A stretch of DNA of 64,000 nucleotides from an uncultured Sphingorhabdus sp. (GTDB taxonomy: Bacteria > Pseudomonadota > Alphaproteobacteria > Sphingomonadales > Sphingomonadaceae), in the NCBI GenBank assembly GCA_947501885.1, contig CANMXN010000001.1, forward strand, positions 1,798,001 to 1,862,000, given 5' to 3'. This document shows, piece after piece, positions 1 through 9,335 of this stretch. A program made the position numbers and the translations under genes. The notes below the pieces were generated by a model. That model saw nothing but the letters and a program-made list of their open reading frames with translations, was not told the DNA's origin and searched no databases. The first letter of the stretch is position 1; each line of letters opens with the position of its first letter.

Positions 1-296
1 TAAGCACATGTTGTCGGAAGCCAAGGAAAATCATCGATATTATTTTTTGTGAGCCGGATGCAATCTGGCACAAGAAATTTGCGCCTGCGATAATCGCTGC
101 ATTGACCGCTTTGTGTGTCTAGCAATTTGCACGCTACATTGGTTGGGTAGATACGGTCTGTGTCCTCGTCTTGAACTTTGTGTAGGCAACATTTGCCGCA
201 TCCATCACACAGCGCTTCCCATTGCGCACGATCAAGCTGTTCTAGCGGTTTTTCCCAAAACGCGCTTTCATCCGCTGGTGTCTGAGGTGGATTCAT
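1..296 (-). CDS. YcgN/YkgJ-type cysteine-cluster protein (partial, 3' end off window)
   Basis: Reading the minus strand from the ATG at 296 gives an uninterrupted frame to the window edge. The N-terminal part shows the UPF0260/YcgN pattern: a [13 protein letters not shown] cysteine cluster around residues 31-35, then a second part with Cys near [15 protein letters not shown] and VPDCIRL. These spaced cysteines probably bind a metal, and the biochemical role of the family is unknown. The start lies only 6 nt downstream of the stop of the SCO-family gene, so the two are probably co-transcribed. About 98 codons are visible; YcgN proteins are about 150 residues. Confidence 0.85.
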   Translation of the reverse strand, partial: MNPPQTPADESAFWEKPLEQLDRAQWEALCDGCGKCCLHKVQDEDTDRIYPTNVACKLLDTQSGQCSDYRRRKFLVPDCIRLTKNNIDDFPWLPTTCA

Positions 297-302
297 AATA
301 AT

Positions 303-965
303 CTATCTAACCCATTTGGCCAGTTCAGTCTGCACCAGATCAGGTGCGCCTTCATTGATATCGGTTTCAGGATTATCTAGCGGTAATAATGCCAGCGGCT
401 TTCCATCCTTCCCCATCAAATAAGCATTTTGAGTATGGGCAACCAAATAATTATTCTGAGTATCGATATTATCATCTTCAGGTTCAATAATATTGTAGAT
501 GACAGCAAATTTCTTGGCTACATCGGCTGTTTCTTGTTCATTACCGCGCAAGCCAAGGAGCCGTTTATGAAAAGCGGTGGTAAATTGTTTAAGCACTTCA
601 ACCGTATCACGTTTTGGATCAACGCTGATAAATAGTGGTTGAACCTTGGCGGCCAGTTCAGCCTCTTCTTTTTCAAATGCCGTCATTCCCGCCATTAAGT
701 TTTGCATGTCAGGGGAACAAATATCGGGGCAACTGGTATAACCGAAATAGACGATCCGATATTGCCCATCAAATTCGCTATAACGGCGCGTTTGACCATT
801 TTGATCGGTTAATGAAAACTCTCCACCGATAGTAGCTCCCGCTAAGGGTGCATCGGATAATGGAATTGGGTTATCGCCGCATGATATAAGTAATAATGGT
901 ATTGCTAATAATGCAGATATTTTGTGCAAAATTCTTTTTTGAAGGCGAAGATATTGTTTGTTCAT
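303..965 (-). CDS. SCO1/SenC/PrrC-family lipoprotein (copper chaperone or thiol redox protein)
   Basis: The 220-residue protein has a short cytoplasmic N-terminus, a hydrophobic stretch and a lipobox-like LLISC (Cys about residue 29), so it is probably a membrane-anchored periplasmic lipoprotein. The thioredoxin-fold core has the SCO Cu-binding CxxxC in YTSCPDICSP (about residues 78-84) and the distal conserved His in LVAHTQNAYLM (about 176), i.e. all three copper ligands. SCO proteins deliver copper to or reduce the CuA site of cytochrome c oxidase. It is the first gene of a probable two-gene unit with the YcgN-like gene. A divergent ankyrin gene starts about 100 nt upstream. Confidence 0.9.
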   Translation of the reverse strand: MNKQYLRLQKRILHKISALLAIPLLLISCGDNPIPLSDAPLAGATIGGEFSLTDQNGQTRRYSEFDGQYRIVYFGYTSCPDICSPDMQNLMAGMTAFEKEEAELAAKVQPLFISVDPKRDTVEVLKQFTTAFHKRLLGLRGNEQETADVAKKFAVIYNIIEPEDDNIDTQNNYLVAHTQNAYLMGKDGKPLALLPLDNPETDINEGAPDLVQTELAKWVR

Positions 966-1064
966 TGGAAATCCATTATATTGCTGCTATTCATAGAATC
1001 GCTTCATTTCATGCTATATGCTTTGAGAAGCATTTTTTATATCAAAATATATATAGGTTTTCTA

Positions 1065-1736
1065 ATGTTATCATATTCGGCTCTTCGACCATTTAAGACA
1101 TTGAGTGTCAAATTATTGATCATCATAATGATGTCTATCGGCTTTCAAGGTGTAGCTTTTGCGCAGAATACAGATAGCGATAAATTTATAAAAGCGGTTA
1201 AAGATCGTGACGGTGGAGAGGCGACACGCTTTATTGACAGAGGTTTTGTCAATACCAAGCAGAGGATTACAGGTCTTACAGCATTGCATATTGTGGTTGA
1301 ACGCCGCGATACACAATGGCTCACATTTTTGTTACAGAAAAAAGCAAAGCCTGATGTGAAAGATAGAGACGGTATGTCGCCGCTTATGCGTGCAGTAGAA
1401 TTAAACTATGTTGAGGGCGTGGAGAGACTTTTGACCTATAAGGCTAATGTCGATTATACCAACCGTAGCGGAGAAACACCGCTTATTAAGGCTGTGAACT
1501 TGGGATATGTGCCTCTGGTGCGTATATTGCTTGACGCAGGGGCGAATCCTGATCGTAGTGATATCATCCAAGGCCTATCGGCACGAGAATATGCTGCGCG
1601 TAACCCGCGTGCAAGACGCATATTAGCGATTATTGAGGCCAAAGATGAAGAGAAGAAAAAGAAAACCGAAGAAGAAAATGGCACCAATGGTGGGGGCTTA
1701 GATTTAAGCGGTTTTTCTGACCCTGACGCTGAATAA
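1065..1736 (+). CDS. secreted ankyrin-repeat protein
   Basis: The frame is open from 924, but that would overlap the divergent SCO gene. The ATG at 1065 gives a clean signal peptide (basic start, LLIIIMMSIGFQGVAFA, cleavage before QN). The mature part has about four ankyrin repeats, recognisable by GLTALHIVVERRD, GMSPLMRAVELNYVEGVERLL, GETPLIKAVNLGYVPLVRILLDAGA and a final partial repeat. A Lys/Glu-rich tail (DEEKKKKTEEE) and a Gly-rich end follow. Ankyrin repeats mediate protein-protein contact and the partner is not evident. It is 223 residues long, transcribed alone, and convergent with the MFS gene. Confidence 0.8.
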   Translation: MLSYSALRPFKTLSVKLLIIIMMSIGFQGVAFAQNTDSDKFIKAVKDRDGGEATRFIDRGFVNTKQRITGLTALHIVVERRDTQWLTFLLQKKAKPDVKDRDGMSPLMRAVELNYVEGVERLLTYKANVDYTNRSGETPLIKAVNLGYVPLVRILLDAGANPDRSDIIQGLSAREYAARNPRARRILAIIEAKDEEKKKKTEEENGTNGGGLDLSGFSDPDAE

Positions 1737-1778
1737 CCCCTGTTGACTCTCTAATCACATAATCTGATTATTTGGGTT

Positions 1779-3026
1779 TTAATCAAATTGTTTGTTCGCG
1801 CTGCCAAAGATTAGGTAAAATATTAAACCAAAGGCCGTGATAACACCGCCGAGTTGAAAGACTAATGTCCAGGAACTGGTTTGTTGTAAAATAACACCCG
1901 CAAAATAGACGCTAATGGCTCCAGCAATAGTACCTGCTGTATTCGTAATGCCGAGTAATGACCCTGCATGGTTGGGGGCAAGGTCCATATGATTAACTGA
2001 AAATCCGCCAGTTACAAATGCACCTAAACAGGCTCCCGCCGTCATTATCGCGATGGCACTATAAGCGTCGGGGGCATAGCTGACCGACATCATAGAGGCA
2101 GTGATGCCGCCAAAGCCAATGCACATCATAATTTTGCGAACTTTGATCACGGCCATATTATTTTTGATCAAATGGTCTGCGATAAAACCTGCGATATTGA
2201 GGAATATGAAGGTGCCGATATGCGGCATAATGGCCAATATCCCTACACTGGCAATATCAATGCCATAAGCACCACTTAAGAAAGTGGGGAGCCATGATAA
2301 TATTAGAAATAGGGTCCAATTATTGCAAAAATGCGCAACTATAATCGCCCAAACAGATGTATTTTTGAAAACCTTAGCCCATGGTAAATTGCTTATTGTA
2401 CTTTTTGTCCCCATACCGTCATTGATGGTTTGTAATTCGCTCTCGCTAATCTTGGGATGATCTTTTGGATAGCTGGTTACCATAATTTGCCAAGCAAACC
2501 ACCAGATTATACCAGCCCCACCAAAGATATAGAAGGACCATTCCCAACCCAAATAGATAACAATAATCGGTGTAATGGAGAGGGCAAAGATTGTTCCTGC
2601 GGCAATAGCGCTATTGGCAATGGCAACGGCGCGTGAACGTTCGGTAAGTGGAATCCAACGACTATATAGACTATAAAATGACGGGAAAGCTACGGCTTCA
2701 CCCATGCCCATCAATATGCGCATCATTATGAGTGCAGCTATGCCAAAAGCAGCAGCAGGGGGCGTAAAAATTGTAAAAATAGACCATGCAATGACCCCAA
2801 CACCCAGAACGATTTTACCACCATATTTATCGGCTAAGCGCCCGCCGATGACTTGTAATAGTGCGTAACCGATAAAAAAGCTGCTTAATATGCGGCCTTG
2901 GGTTTCTTCATCCCAACCATAATCTTCGACCATTGGGATCATGGCAATGGAGATATTAACGCGGTCAATAAAACATATGAATATTGCAGCAAAAACCAAT
3001 AAAATTAAAATATGGCGTTGCTGCAT
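1779..3026 (-). CDS. MFS transporter, anion:cation symporter-like
   Basis: The 415-residue protein has about 12 hydrophobic segments. The segment after the first transmembrane helix contains DRVNISIAM, and the loop 2-3 motif GGRLADKYGGKIVLG matches the MFS signature GxLaDrxGrr. The helix 4 region RILMGMGEAVAFPSFYSLYSRWIPLTERSRA is typical of the ACS family (tartrate, phthalate or glucarate type transporters). The substrate cannot be told from sequence. It is an inner-membrane protein. The ribosome-binding site is weak (AAGAAAG). It is next to the VOC gene but separated by about 140 nt. Confidence 0.85.
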   Translation of the reverse strand: MQQRHILILLVFAAIFICFIDRVNISIAMIPMVEDYGWDEETQGRILSSFFIGYALLQVIGGRLADKYGGKIVLGVGVIAWSIFTIFTPPAAAFGIAALIMMRILMGMGEAVAFPSFYSLYSRWIPLTERSRAVAIANSAIAAGTIFALSITPIIVIYLGWEWSFYIFGGAGIIWWFAWQIMVTSYPKDHPKISESELQTINDGMGTKSTISNLPWAKVFKNTSVWAIIVAHFCNNWTLFLILSWLPTFLSGAYGIDIASVGILAIMPHIGTFIFLNIAGFIADHLIKNNMAVIKVRKIMMCIGFGGITASMMSVSYAPDAYSAIAIMTAGACLGAFVTGGFSVNHMDLAPNHAGSLLGITNTAGTIAGAISVYFAGVILQQTSSWTLVFQLGGVITAFGLIFYLIFGSANKQFD

Positions 3027-3162
3027 GGTGTTAGCTTTCTTAGGTTATGTTGATATTGAACACTAAGCTGCATATAGTCAAAAGCAAACACCTAATATAG
3101 CTGCTTTATCTTGGCAGGAGTTATGGTCAGCATGAAGCGGTTTATATCCCGCCATCATATCA

Positions 3163-3540
3163 TTACATTCGTTTCAATGTGCAAATTTTATTACCAGCAG
3201 GATCGCGCAAATAGGCGAGATAGAGATCACCCAAAGCCCCATTACGCACGCCTGGCGGATCTTCACAAGTGCTTCCACCATTGGCAAGTCCTGCAGCGTG
3301 CCATGCATCAGCTTCTTCAGTGTTTTTCGCTGCAAAACCAATGGTGCTGCCGTTGCCGCCTGTTGCACTGGCACCGTCAAGAGGCTTGGTAATGGCAAAT
3401 ATACCCGTCGGAGTCATATAGAATATGCGCCCCTTTTCATCGATAATACCTTCATCATATCCTAAAGCCCCCAATGTGGCATCGTAAAACTTTTTGGCAG
3501 CTGGAATGTCATCGGCCCCCAACATAATATGGCTAAACAT
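3163..3540 (-). CDS. VOC-family (glyoxalase/bleomycin-resistance-like) protein
   Basis: The start chosen is the ATG at 3540, preceded by GGAG with good spacing; an upstream in-frame extension is unlikely. The 125-residue product begins MFSHIMLGADDIPAAKKFYDAT, the classic betaalphabetabetabeta start of a VOC module. It continues with GxxFAI-like strands and ends with YLRDPAGNKICTL, where the metal-site Glu usual in this position is replaced. VOC proteins include glyoxalases, dioxygenases and resistance proteins, and no substrate can be assigned here. It lies downstream of purU on the same strand (about 40 nt gap). Confidence 0.8.
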   Translation of the reverse strand: MFSHIMLGADDIPAAKKFYDATLGALGYDEGIIDEKGRIFYMTPTGIFAITKPLDGASATGGNGSTIGFAAKNTEEADAWHAAGLANGGSTCEDPPGVRNGALGDLYLAYLRDPAGNKICTLKRM

Positions 3541-3580
3541 GTTTGATTCTCCTATTGATTTTAAACAGCTTAAACGAAAT

Positions 3581-4450
3581 TTATCGAAATACCACCGTTC
3601 TATTACCATTAATAAACACACGTTTTTCGGCGACCCAACTCACTGCTCGGGCCAAAACCTGAGCTTCTATATCGCGGCCAATACGGATTAAGTCTTGGGG
3701 GCTGTCGCGGTGATCGACCCGCTCTACTGCTTGTTCGATAATCGGTCCTTCGTCTAAATCAGCGGTAACGAAATGCGCAGTTGCGCCAATTAGTTTTACG
3801 CCGCGTTCATGCGCACGGTGATAGGGGCGTGCGCCCTTAAATCCAGGCAAAAAACTATGGTGAATATTGATGCATCGCCCTTTAACGCGCTGTACCATAG
3901 TGTCGGATAATATTTGCATATATCGGGCTAACACCAGATAATCGGCTTTTTTCTCTTCCATTAGAGCGATGATTGCATCTTCTTGTTCTGCACGCTTACT
4001 ATCATCTTCAACAGGTAAATGAATGAAAGGAACGTCATACCATTTGGCCATATGTTCGAGCGTTTGATGATTGGATATGACGGCCGCAATTTCCACTGGT
4101 AAAGAGCCAGTGCGCCAACGGTACAATAGATTATTTAAGCAATGGCTGCCTTTTGAAACTGCAATGATGATCCGTGGTTTTTTATTGACCTTTTCGATGA
4201 CCCAATCAAATTGAAACTTCTCAGCTAGCGGTGCAAAGTCATCACGCAAACATTGTAATGTCGGGCATCGGCCCGCATCGTGAAAGCGAACACGCATAAA
4301 AAATTGTTCAGTCGCGAGATCGGCATGTTGCTGACTGTCGAGAATGAAGCCATCATTTTGCGCCAAAAAACTACTAACATTAACAACAATGCCCGTTGTG
4401 TCTTTGCACCTTAATGTCAAAATATATTCGTCATGTGATGTAGTGGTCAT
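3581..4450 (-). CDS. purU: formyltetrahydrofolate deformylase
   Basis: The 289-residue protein has an N-terminal ACT domain (YILTLRCKDTTGIVVNVSSFLA) and a C-terminal formyltransferase-fold hydrolase domain. The catalytic region INIHHSFLPGFKGARPY and TAHFVTADLDEGPIIEQ contain the family's Asn, His and Asp catalytic triad. PurU hydrolyses 10-formyl-THF to THF and formate, supplying formate for PurT and balancing one-carbon pools in the cytosol. The length matches the family (about 280-290). No obvious Shine-Dalgarno precedes the ATG. The VOC gene follows on the same strand. Confidence 0.95.
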   Translation of the reverse strand: MTTTSHDEYILTLRCKDTTGIVVNVSSFLAQNDGFILDSQQHADLATEQFFMRVRFHDAGRCPTLQCLRDDFAPLAEKFQFDWVIEKVNKKPRIIIAVSKGSHCLNNLLYRWRTGSLPVEIAAVISNHQTLEHMAKWYDVPFIHLPVEDDSKRAEQEDAIIALMEEKKADYLVLARYMQILSDTMVQRVKGRCINIHHSFLPGFKGARPYHRAHERGVKLIGATAHFVTADLDEGPIIEQAVERVDHRDSPQDLIRIGRDIEAQVLARAVSWVAEKRVFINGNRTVVFR

Positions 4451-4601
4451 ATTATATGTTTTATACGCTCTTTTTTTGGAATAGCTCTAGAGCAGAGATA
4501 GGCGGCTATATTTTTTATTTCTAGTGATTTTTGATATGTTTTGTTTCGGTTGCATATTACAATCTTTTGCGCTCTAATTCTCTATATAAGGAGTAGAGAA
4601 T

Positions 4602-5786
4602 ATGGCAGCAAATGTGAACGGTGAATGCGTTGATAAATTTTTGGCACTGCGTGATGAATTTGAAAAAAACTTCACAGCACGCGGTGAAATGGGCGCATCA
4701 TTGTGCGTAAGTGTAAATGGTGAAACCGTCGCTGATCTATGGGGCGGCATGGCTGATACGGATGATCCTTGGACACGCGATACAGTGTCCACCATCTTTT
4801 CCTGCACCAAAGCAGCAACGGCATTATGTGCGCATATGCTTATTGAGCGCGGCTTGCTTAACCCTGCGGCTTTAGTGTCAGAATATTGGCCTGAATTTGC
4901 ACAAAATGGTAAAGCAAATACGACGGTGCAAATGATGCTCAATCATGAAAGCGGCGTTCCCGCTTTTCGTGATCCAATCCCCGCGGGTGGCTTTAATGAT
5001 TGGGATTATATGGTCGGCCGTGTCGAACAAGAAGAAGCACATTGGCCCGTTGGCACCCGCAATGGCTATCATATGGTAAGCTTTGGCTGGACCGTAGGTG
5101 AATTGGTGCGCCGTGTTTCGGGTAAATCTCTGGGTGATTTTTTCCGCGATGAAATAGCCGCGCCTCTGGGTATAGACTATTGGATAGGTCTACCCGATAA
5201 TGCGCAGCCGCACATCGCGCCGATTATCCCGCATATGCCAACGCCCGAAGATATGGTCACTGAATTTGCACAGAATTTGATGGCTAAGCCCGATTCTATC
5301 CAAGCGCTTTCTTTCATAAATACTGGCGGATGGTCGCCCAATGACCCAGCGGCACATAAGGCACAAATTGGCGGTGCTGGTGGTATTTCTAATGCGCGCG
5401 GTCAAGTGGCAATCTATGAGGTTTTGGCCAATGGCGGAACGCATAATGATGTCACATTATTATCGGCCGATTATATTGATAAAATGCGCCGCGTTTCCAC
5501 TGCTACGCAAATTGATGCGACATTGTTGGTGCCAACGCGTTTTGCTTCGGGCTTTATGAAATCAATGGACAATAGAGCGCATAAGGGCGGCGAGCATATG
5601 ACCTCAATTATTGGCGAAGGGGCATTTGGACATGTTGGTGCGGGTGGTTCCATCGGCTTTGCTGATCCCGATCATGGCCTAGCTTTCAGCTATACTATGA
5701 ATAAAATGGGCGCAGGATTATTAATGAATGATCGTGGGCAAAGTTTGATTGATAAGACTTATGAAATATTAGGTGCGCATTTATAA
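4602..5786 (+). CDS. serine hydrolase, class C beta-lactamase / family VIII esterase type
   Basis: The 394-residue protein starts at an ATG preceded by AAGGAG. It has the active-site SxxK motif (SCTKAATAL, about residue 66), the second-motif Tyr region NGYHMVSFGWTVGELVRR (YxN replaced by YHM as in EstB-like enzymes), and a late Gly/His-rich segment GHVGAGGSIGFADP. There is no signal peptide, favouring a cytoplasmic esterase over a true beta-lactamase. The substrate is unknown. The 3' end overlaps the convergent SDR gene by 6 nt. The context of acyl-CoA and SDR genes suggests a role in ester or lactone metabolism. Confidence 0.85.
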   Translation: MAANVNGECVDKFLALRDEFEKNFTARGEMGASLCVSVNGETVADLWGGMADTDDPWTRDTVSTIFSCTKAATALCAHMLIERGLLNPAALVSEYWPEFAQNGKANTTVQMMLNHESGVPAFRDPIPAGGFNDWDYMVGRVEQEEAHWPVGTRNGYHMVSFGWTVGELVRRVSGKSLGDFFRDEIAAPLGIDYWIGLPDNAQPHIAPIIPHMPTPEDMVTEFAQNLMAKPDSIQALSFINTGGWSPNDPAAHKAQIGGAGGISNARGQVAIYEVLANGGTHNDVTLLSADYIDKMRRVSTATQIDATLLVPTRFASGFMKSMDNRAHKGGEHMTSIIGEGAFGHVGAGGSIGFADPDHGLAFSYTMNKMGAGLLMNDRGQSLIDKTYEILGAHL

Positions 5787-6500
5787 TGTAAGTCCGCCAT
5801 CGATAGATATCGTCTGTCCGCAAATATAACGCGCCTTTTCGGATGTTAGGAATAAGGTTGCGTCGGCCATATCATCCACTGTGCCAAGGCGTCCAGTGGG
5901 TATAGAGCGTAATGTTGCCTCTAATCTCTCGGGGTTTTCGGTGGTGACTTTGGTCATTTTGGTGGCAACCATTCCAGGAGCTATGCCATTCACTCTTATG
6001 CCTTCACGCGCCCAACCTTGGGCCAAGGATTTTGTTAGGCTGATAGCTGCAGCCTTTGATGCCGCATAAGCCGGCGTTCCCATTTGCGCGCGGTAGCCAG
6101 CAACCGAACTAATGATAATCAAACTACCGCTGTTTTTGGTCAGGGCCGTCTTGAAACGCATTGCGCAATGCATCAAACTGTCAAGATTGATGCTTATCAC
6201 TTTATCCCATCCATCTAGATCATATTCACCGCGCTTATATTTGACGATGCCTTGGCTTAAAATCAATATATCCACATCAACGTCGGGTGCATTGGCAATC
6301 GCACTGCTGTCACTTACATCGACACAGCTATAGTGCAGGCCTTCTAAATCACAGCCATCTTCTTTTTTATAATCGCTGGCTTGCGCTCTGGTTCCCCACA
6401 CATGCACATTACCCCCTGCTGCGCGATAGGCCTGTGCTATGCCATTGCCAATACCGCTCGATCCGCCAACAACCACTATATTTTTGCCGCCATAGTCCAT
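5781..6500 (-). CDS. short-chain dehydrogenase/reductase
   Basis: The ATG at 6500 is chosen because GAGGG sits 9 nt upstream; the longer frame would need a TTG. The 239-residue protein has the Rossmann nucleotide motif GGSSGIGNGIA, the catalytic Ser in SSVAGYRAQ, the YxxxK pair in YAASKAA, and the substrate-side RVNGIAPGMVATKM and C-terminal ICGQTISIDGGLTL typical of classical SDRs. It is a NAD(P)H-dependent cytosolic oxidoreductase; the substrate cannot be read from sequence. Confidence 0.88.
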   Translation of the reverse strand: MDYGGKNIVVVGGSSGIGNGIAQAYRAAGGNVHVWGTRAQASDYKKEDGCDLEGLHYSCVDVSDSSAIANAPDVDVDILILSQGIVKYKRGEYDLDGWDKVISINLDSLMHCAMRFKTALTKNSGSLIIISSVAGYRAQMGTPAYAASKAAAISLTKSLAQGWAREGIRVNGIAPGMVATKMTKVTTENPERLEATLRSIPTGRLGTVDDMADATLFLTSEKARYICGQTISIDGGLTL

Positions 6501-6589
6501 AAAGTTCAACCCTCTCTATGCGGCATTATGCACATATAGCTTGATATATGAAGCGATGATTTCTACCTCAAGATAAGAGGAGAATTTCT

Positions 6590-7399
6590 ATGCAGCAGGC
6601 CTATGATTTCCAAGCCGATTGTGATGCGCTTTATACATTATTGGAACCACTGGGCGCCAATGATTTTGCTCAAGAAACAGGATTCAAAGGCTGGACCTTT
6701 GATATGATATTGCGGCATCTCTATATATGGAATGGCGTGGCTGCATTATCGCTCGCAGGGGCATTAAATGATGATGATAGCCAATTTAAAGGCTTCTTTG
6801 CGAAAGTGGGAGAGAGCCTTCAAAAAGGTTCCTTACCAGATTTTGAGCATGATTATCTGGGCGGCCTATCTGGTAAAGAATTACTAAATCGCTGGCATAA
6901 AGATTATCCCAAAATTGCCGAAGCTTTTGCCAATGTTGACCCTAAAATGCGTTTGCCTTGGGCTGGGCCTAGCATGTCAGCGCGTTCATCCATTACCGCG
7001 CGGCAAATGGAAACATGGGCGCATGCGCAGGCGATATATGATGCGCTAGGAGTGAAGCGTATTAACATAGATACTATCAAAAATATTGTGGTGCTGGGGG
7101 TCAATACATTTGGTTGGACGTTCAAAAATCGCCGCGAAGCAATACCCGAAATAACGCCTTATCTTGTGCTGAATGCTCCCTCTGGTGCGCATTGGACATT
7201 TGGCAACGAGAGCAATTCAGAACGAATAGAGGGATTGGCCGAGGAATTTTGCCAAGTGGTGACTCAAGTGCGCAATATTGGCGATACGAAGCTTGATGTG
7301 CGCGGCGATGTTGCCACGCGTTGGATGAGCATTGCGCAATGTTTTGCGGGCCGCGCTGTTGATCCGCCGGAAGTTGGAGCGCGAGCTGTCAAAGCATAG
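6590..7399 (+). CDS. TIGR03084-family DinB-like metal-binding protein
   Basis: The 269-residue protein starts 8 nt after GAGGAG. The N-terminal four-helix DinB/maleylpyruvate-isomerase-like domain carries GWTFDMILRHLYIWN (potential metal His) and ARQMETWAHAQAIYDALG (second metal His). The middle VNTFGWTFKNR and the C-terminal sterol-carrier-like segment are characteristic of the actinobacterial/sphingomonad TIGR03084 family. Function in the family is unproven. It is followed 51 nt later by a CoA-transferase on the same strand, suggesting a role in the same acyl-CoA pathway. Confidence 0.8.
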   Translation: MQQAYDFQADCDALYTLLEPLGANDFAQETGFKGWTFDMILRHLYIWNGVAALSLAGALNDDDSQFKGFFAKVGESLQKGSLPDFEHDYLGGLSGKELLNRWHKDYPKIAEAFANVDPKMRLPWAGPSMSARSSITARQMETWAHAQAIYDALGVKRINIDTIKNIVVLGVNTFGWTFKNRREAIPEITPYLVLNAPSGAHWTFGNESNSERIEGLAEEFCQVVTQVRNIGDTKLDVRGDVATRWMSIAQCFAGRAVDPPEVGARAVKA

Positions 7400-7450
7400 T
7401 TGCTTTTCCTATCTTAATCGTGCAGTTAAATATGGATTAGGAGAAAATAT

Positions 7451-8656
7451 ATGAATATATGGCCAAAATTATCATGGGACAGTTTGCCATCTGGGCCTTT
7501 GCAGGGCTTAAAGGTAGTGGATGCATCAACCGTGGTATTGGGGCCATTGGCGACGTTGAATTTGGCTGACCTTGGTGCCGAAGTCATAAAAATAGAAAAT
7601 GGTGATGGTAAATTTAGCGGTGATATGATGCGCTATGCTGGCGATTCACCCACGGGTGATTTGGGACCGATATTCGCAGCTCTAAACCGCAACAAAAAAT
7701 CGGTTAAAGCCAATTTGAAAACAGACATGGGCAAAACCCTTATTACCGAACTGCTTAAAAGCGCAGATATATTTTTTCATAATGTTCGCATGGCTGGGAT
7801 GGAACGTCTGGGGTTAGGCTATGAAGAGGTTAAAGCAATTAACCCCGATATTATCTATGTCCATGCCGCAGGCTTTGGTAAAGATGGACCTTATGGTGAA
7901 CGGCAAGCTTATGATGATTTGATTCAAGCGGCCTCGGGTTTTGCTGCATTATCTGAATTACGCGATGGAGAGCGGCCCAACTATGCGCCGTCTTTGGTGG
8001 CGGATAAGGTCAGCGGATTATTTGCGGCCAATGCGATTATGGCTGCCTATATTGCTCGAAGCAATGGTCATGGCGGACAATTTGTACAAGTGCCCATGTT
8101 TGAATGTTTCACATGGTTTAACATGGTAGAGAATCTCTGGGGTGAAACCTTCATCCCAGGCAATGGTAAGCTTGCTTATACCCGCTCAATTAATCCGCGC
8201 CGACGGCCTTATCCAACCAGCGATGGTTATATAGCGCTTGTTCCCTATAGCGATGCGCAATGGGAGACCTTTTTTGAGCTTGCGGGAAAGCCTGGTATTT
8301 TTAGCGACCCGCGCTTTGCCGATTATAGCGAGAGAACCAAAAATATTGGCGCGCTTTATGCGCTGATTGAGGAATCCACGGCAACCAAAACTACCGATGA
8401 ATGGTTAGAGCTGATGGATGCGCATAATATCCCTGCTATGCGCTATAACCGCGTTGCCGATGTGCTTCATGATGAACATTTGACAGCGGTTGATTTTTTT
8501 GAAGCACGCAAAAGTGAAAAAATGGGTGATTATCGGTCAATGCGCCACCCTGTTCATTATGATCAAACCCCTGCATCCACCTATGGAGACCCACCCACAT
8601 TAGGAGCAGATAGCGCAGAGGTATATGGTGCATTGGGGCTTGCTGAACCCGATTAG
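7451..8656 (+). CDS. CaiB/BaiF family (class III) CoA-transferase
   Basis: The 401-residue protein has the class III pattern: PLQGLKVVDASTVVLGPLAT at the N-terminus, LADLGAEVIKIENG, LNRNKKSVKANLKT, and ADIFFHNVRMAGMERLGLGYEEV. The catalytic Asp is in GERQAYDDLIQAASG (about residue 158). The family transfers CoA between carboxylic acids through an aspartyl-CoA intermediate in the cytosol. A good AGGAG lies before the ATG. Length is as expected. It probably forms an operon with the preceding TIGR03084 gene. The specific acid is unknown. Confidence 0.92.
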   Translation: MNIWPKLSWDSLPSGPLQGLKVVDASTVVLGPLATLNLADLGAEVIKIENGDGKFSGDMMRYAGDSPTGDLGPIFAALNRNKKSVKANLKTDMGKTLITELLKSADIFFHNVRMAGMERLGLGYEEVKAINPDIIYVHAAGFGKDGPYGERQAYDDLIQAASGFAALSELRDGERPNYAPSLVADKVSGLFAANAIMAAYIARSNGHGGQFVQVPMFECFTWFNMVENLWGETFIPGNGKLAYTRSINPRRRPYPTSDGYIALVPYSDAQWETFFELAGKPGIFSDPRFADYSERTKNIGALYALIEESTATKTTDEWLELMDAHNIPAMRYNRVADVLHDEHLTAVDFFEARKSEKMGDYRSMRHPVHYDQTPASTYGDPPTLGADSAEVYGALGLAEPD

Positions 8657-8672
8657 TTTAAGATTGAAATAT

Positions 8673-9290
8673 TTATTTTAAGATACCGCGCATGATTAGA
8701 TTGATCGTATGCTCACGATACCCATCACGCATTTTATCGGTTATATCGGTCTGATCATAGCAATGATGCAGCACCAATCGCGCCGAGAAAAATCTATCGG
8801 CTGCGCCTGTCACGGTGAAGTAAAACATTTGCGGATCAATATCGAGAAATACACCCTCTTTAATCCCGTCTTTGATTAAAATATCATAAGACTTAGAAAT
8901 AGGAATTAAAAATTGTTTGGCGATATTGGCTGCCTCTTTGGCAGGATTATCGCGCACCATACGCATGAGTAAGCGGTTCAAATAAGGATAATCATAATAG
9001 GTATCTATAGCTTTGCCGATGTGCAATCTTACTTTATCTTCTGCGGGCATGTCTTTATTTGCTAAAGCTGCTAGATCATGGACAATGCGGCTCATGTCAC
9101 GTTCTAATAATGCTAGCATCAAGCCATTTTTGTTGCCAAAATAATATTTTACCAATGCGCTGTTAAGGCCCGCTTTGGCAGATAATTCGCTCAAAGAAAG
9201 GTCAATCGTATCGCCGCTACGCATAATTTCGGATGCAGCTTCCAAAAGCTGGATTTCTGCTGTATTACTGTCATTTATAGTGTCATTCAT
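8673..9290 (-). CDS. TetR/AcrR-family transcriptional regulator
   Basis: The ATG at 9290 is preceded by GGGGGAGG; the frame extends to a TTG 15 nt further, which is less likely. In the 205-residue product the N-terminal helix-turn-helix is clear: IQLLEAASEIMRSGD, then LSLSELSAKAGLNSALVKYYFGNKNGL, the usual TetR recognition helix and YYF motif. The C-terminal ligand-binding domain is all-helical. It is convergent with the CoA-transferase and lies just downstream of the enoyl-CoA hydratase, so it probably represses the surrounding acyl-CoA genes in response to an acyl-CoA or related ligand. Confidence 0.9.
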   Translation of the reverse strand: MNDTINDSNTAEIQLLEAASEIMRSGDTIDLSLSELSAKAGLNSALVKYYFGNKNGLMLALLERDMSRIVHDLAALANKDMPAEDKVRLHIGKAIDTYYDYPYLNRLLMRMVRDNPAKEAANIAKQFLIPISKSYDILIKDGIKEGVFLDIDPQMFYFTVTGAADRFFSARLVLHHCYDQTDITDKMRDGYREHTINLIMRGILK

Positions 9291-9335
9291 CAAAGCCTCC
9301 CCCAAGCAAGGCTACCAGTACCAATGCCGTAACGT

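Noticed and set aside
113-298. Plus-strand frame at the left edge
   Set aside because: It is the shadow of the YcgN-like gene on the minus strand, whose cysteine motifs are clear.
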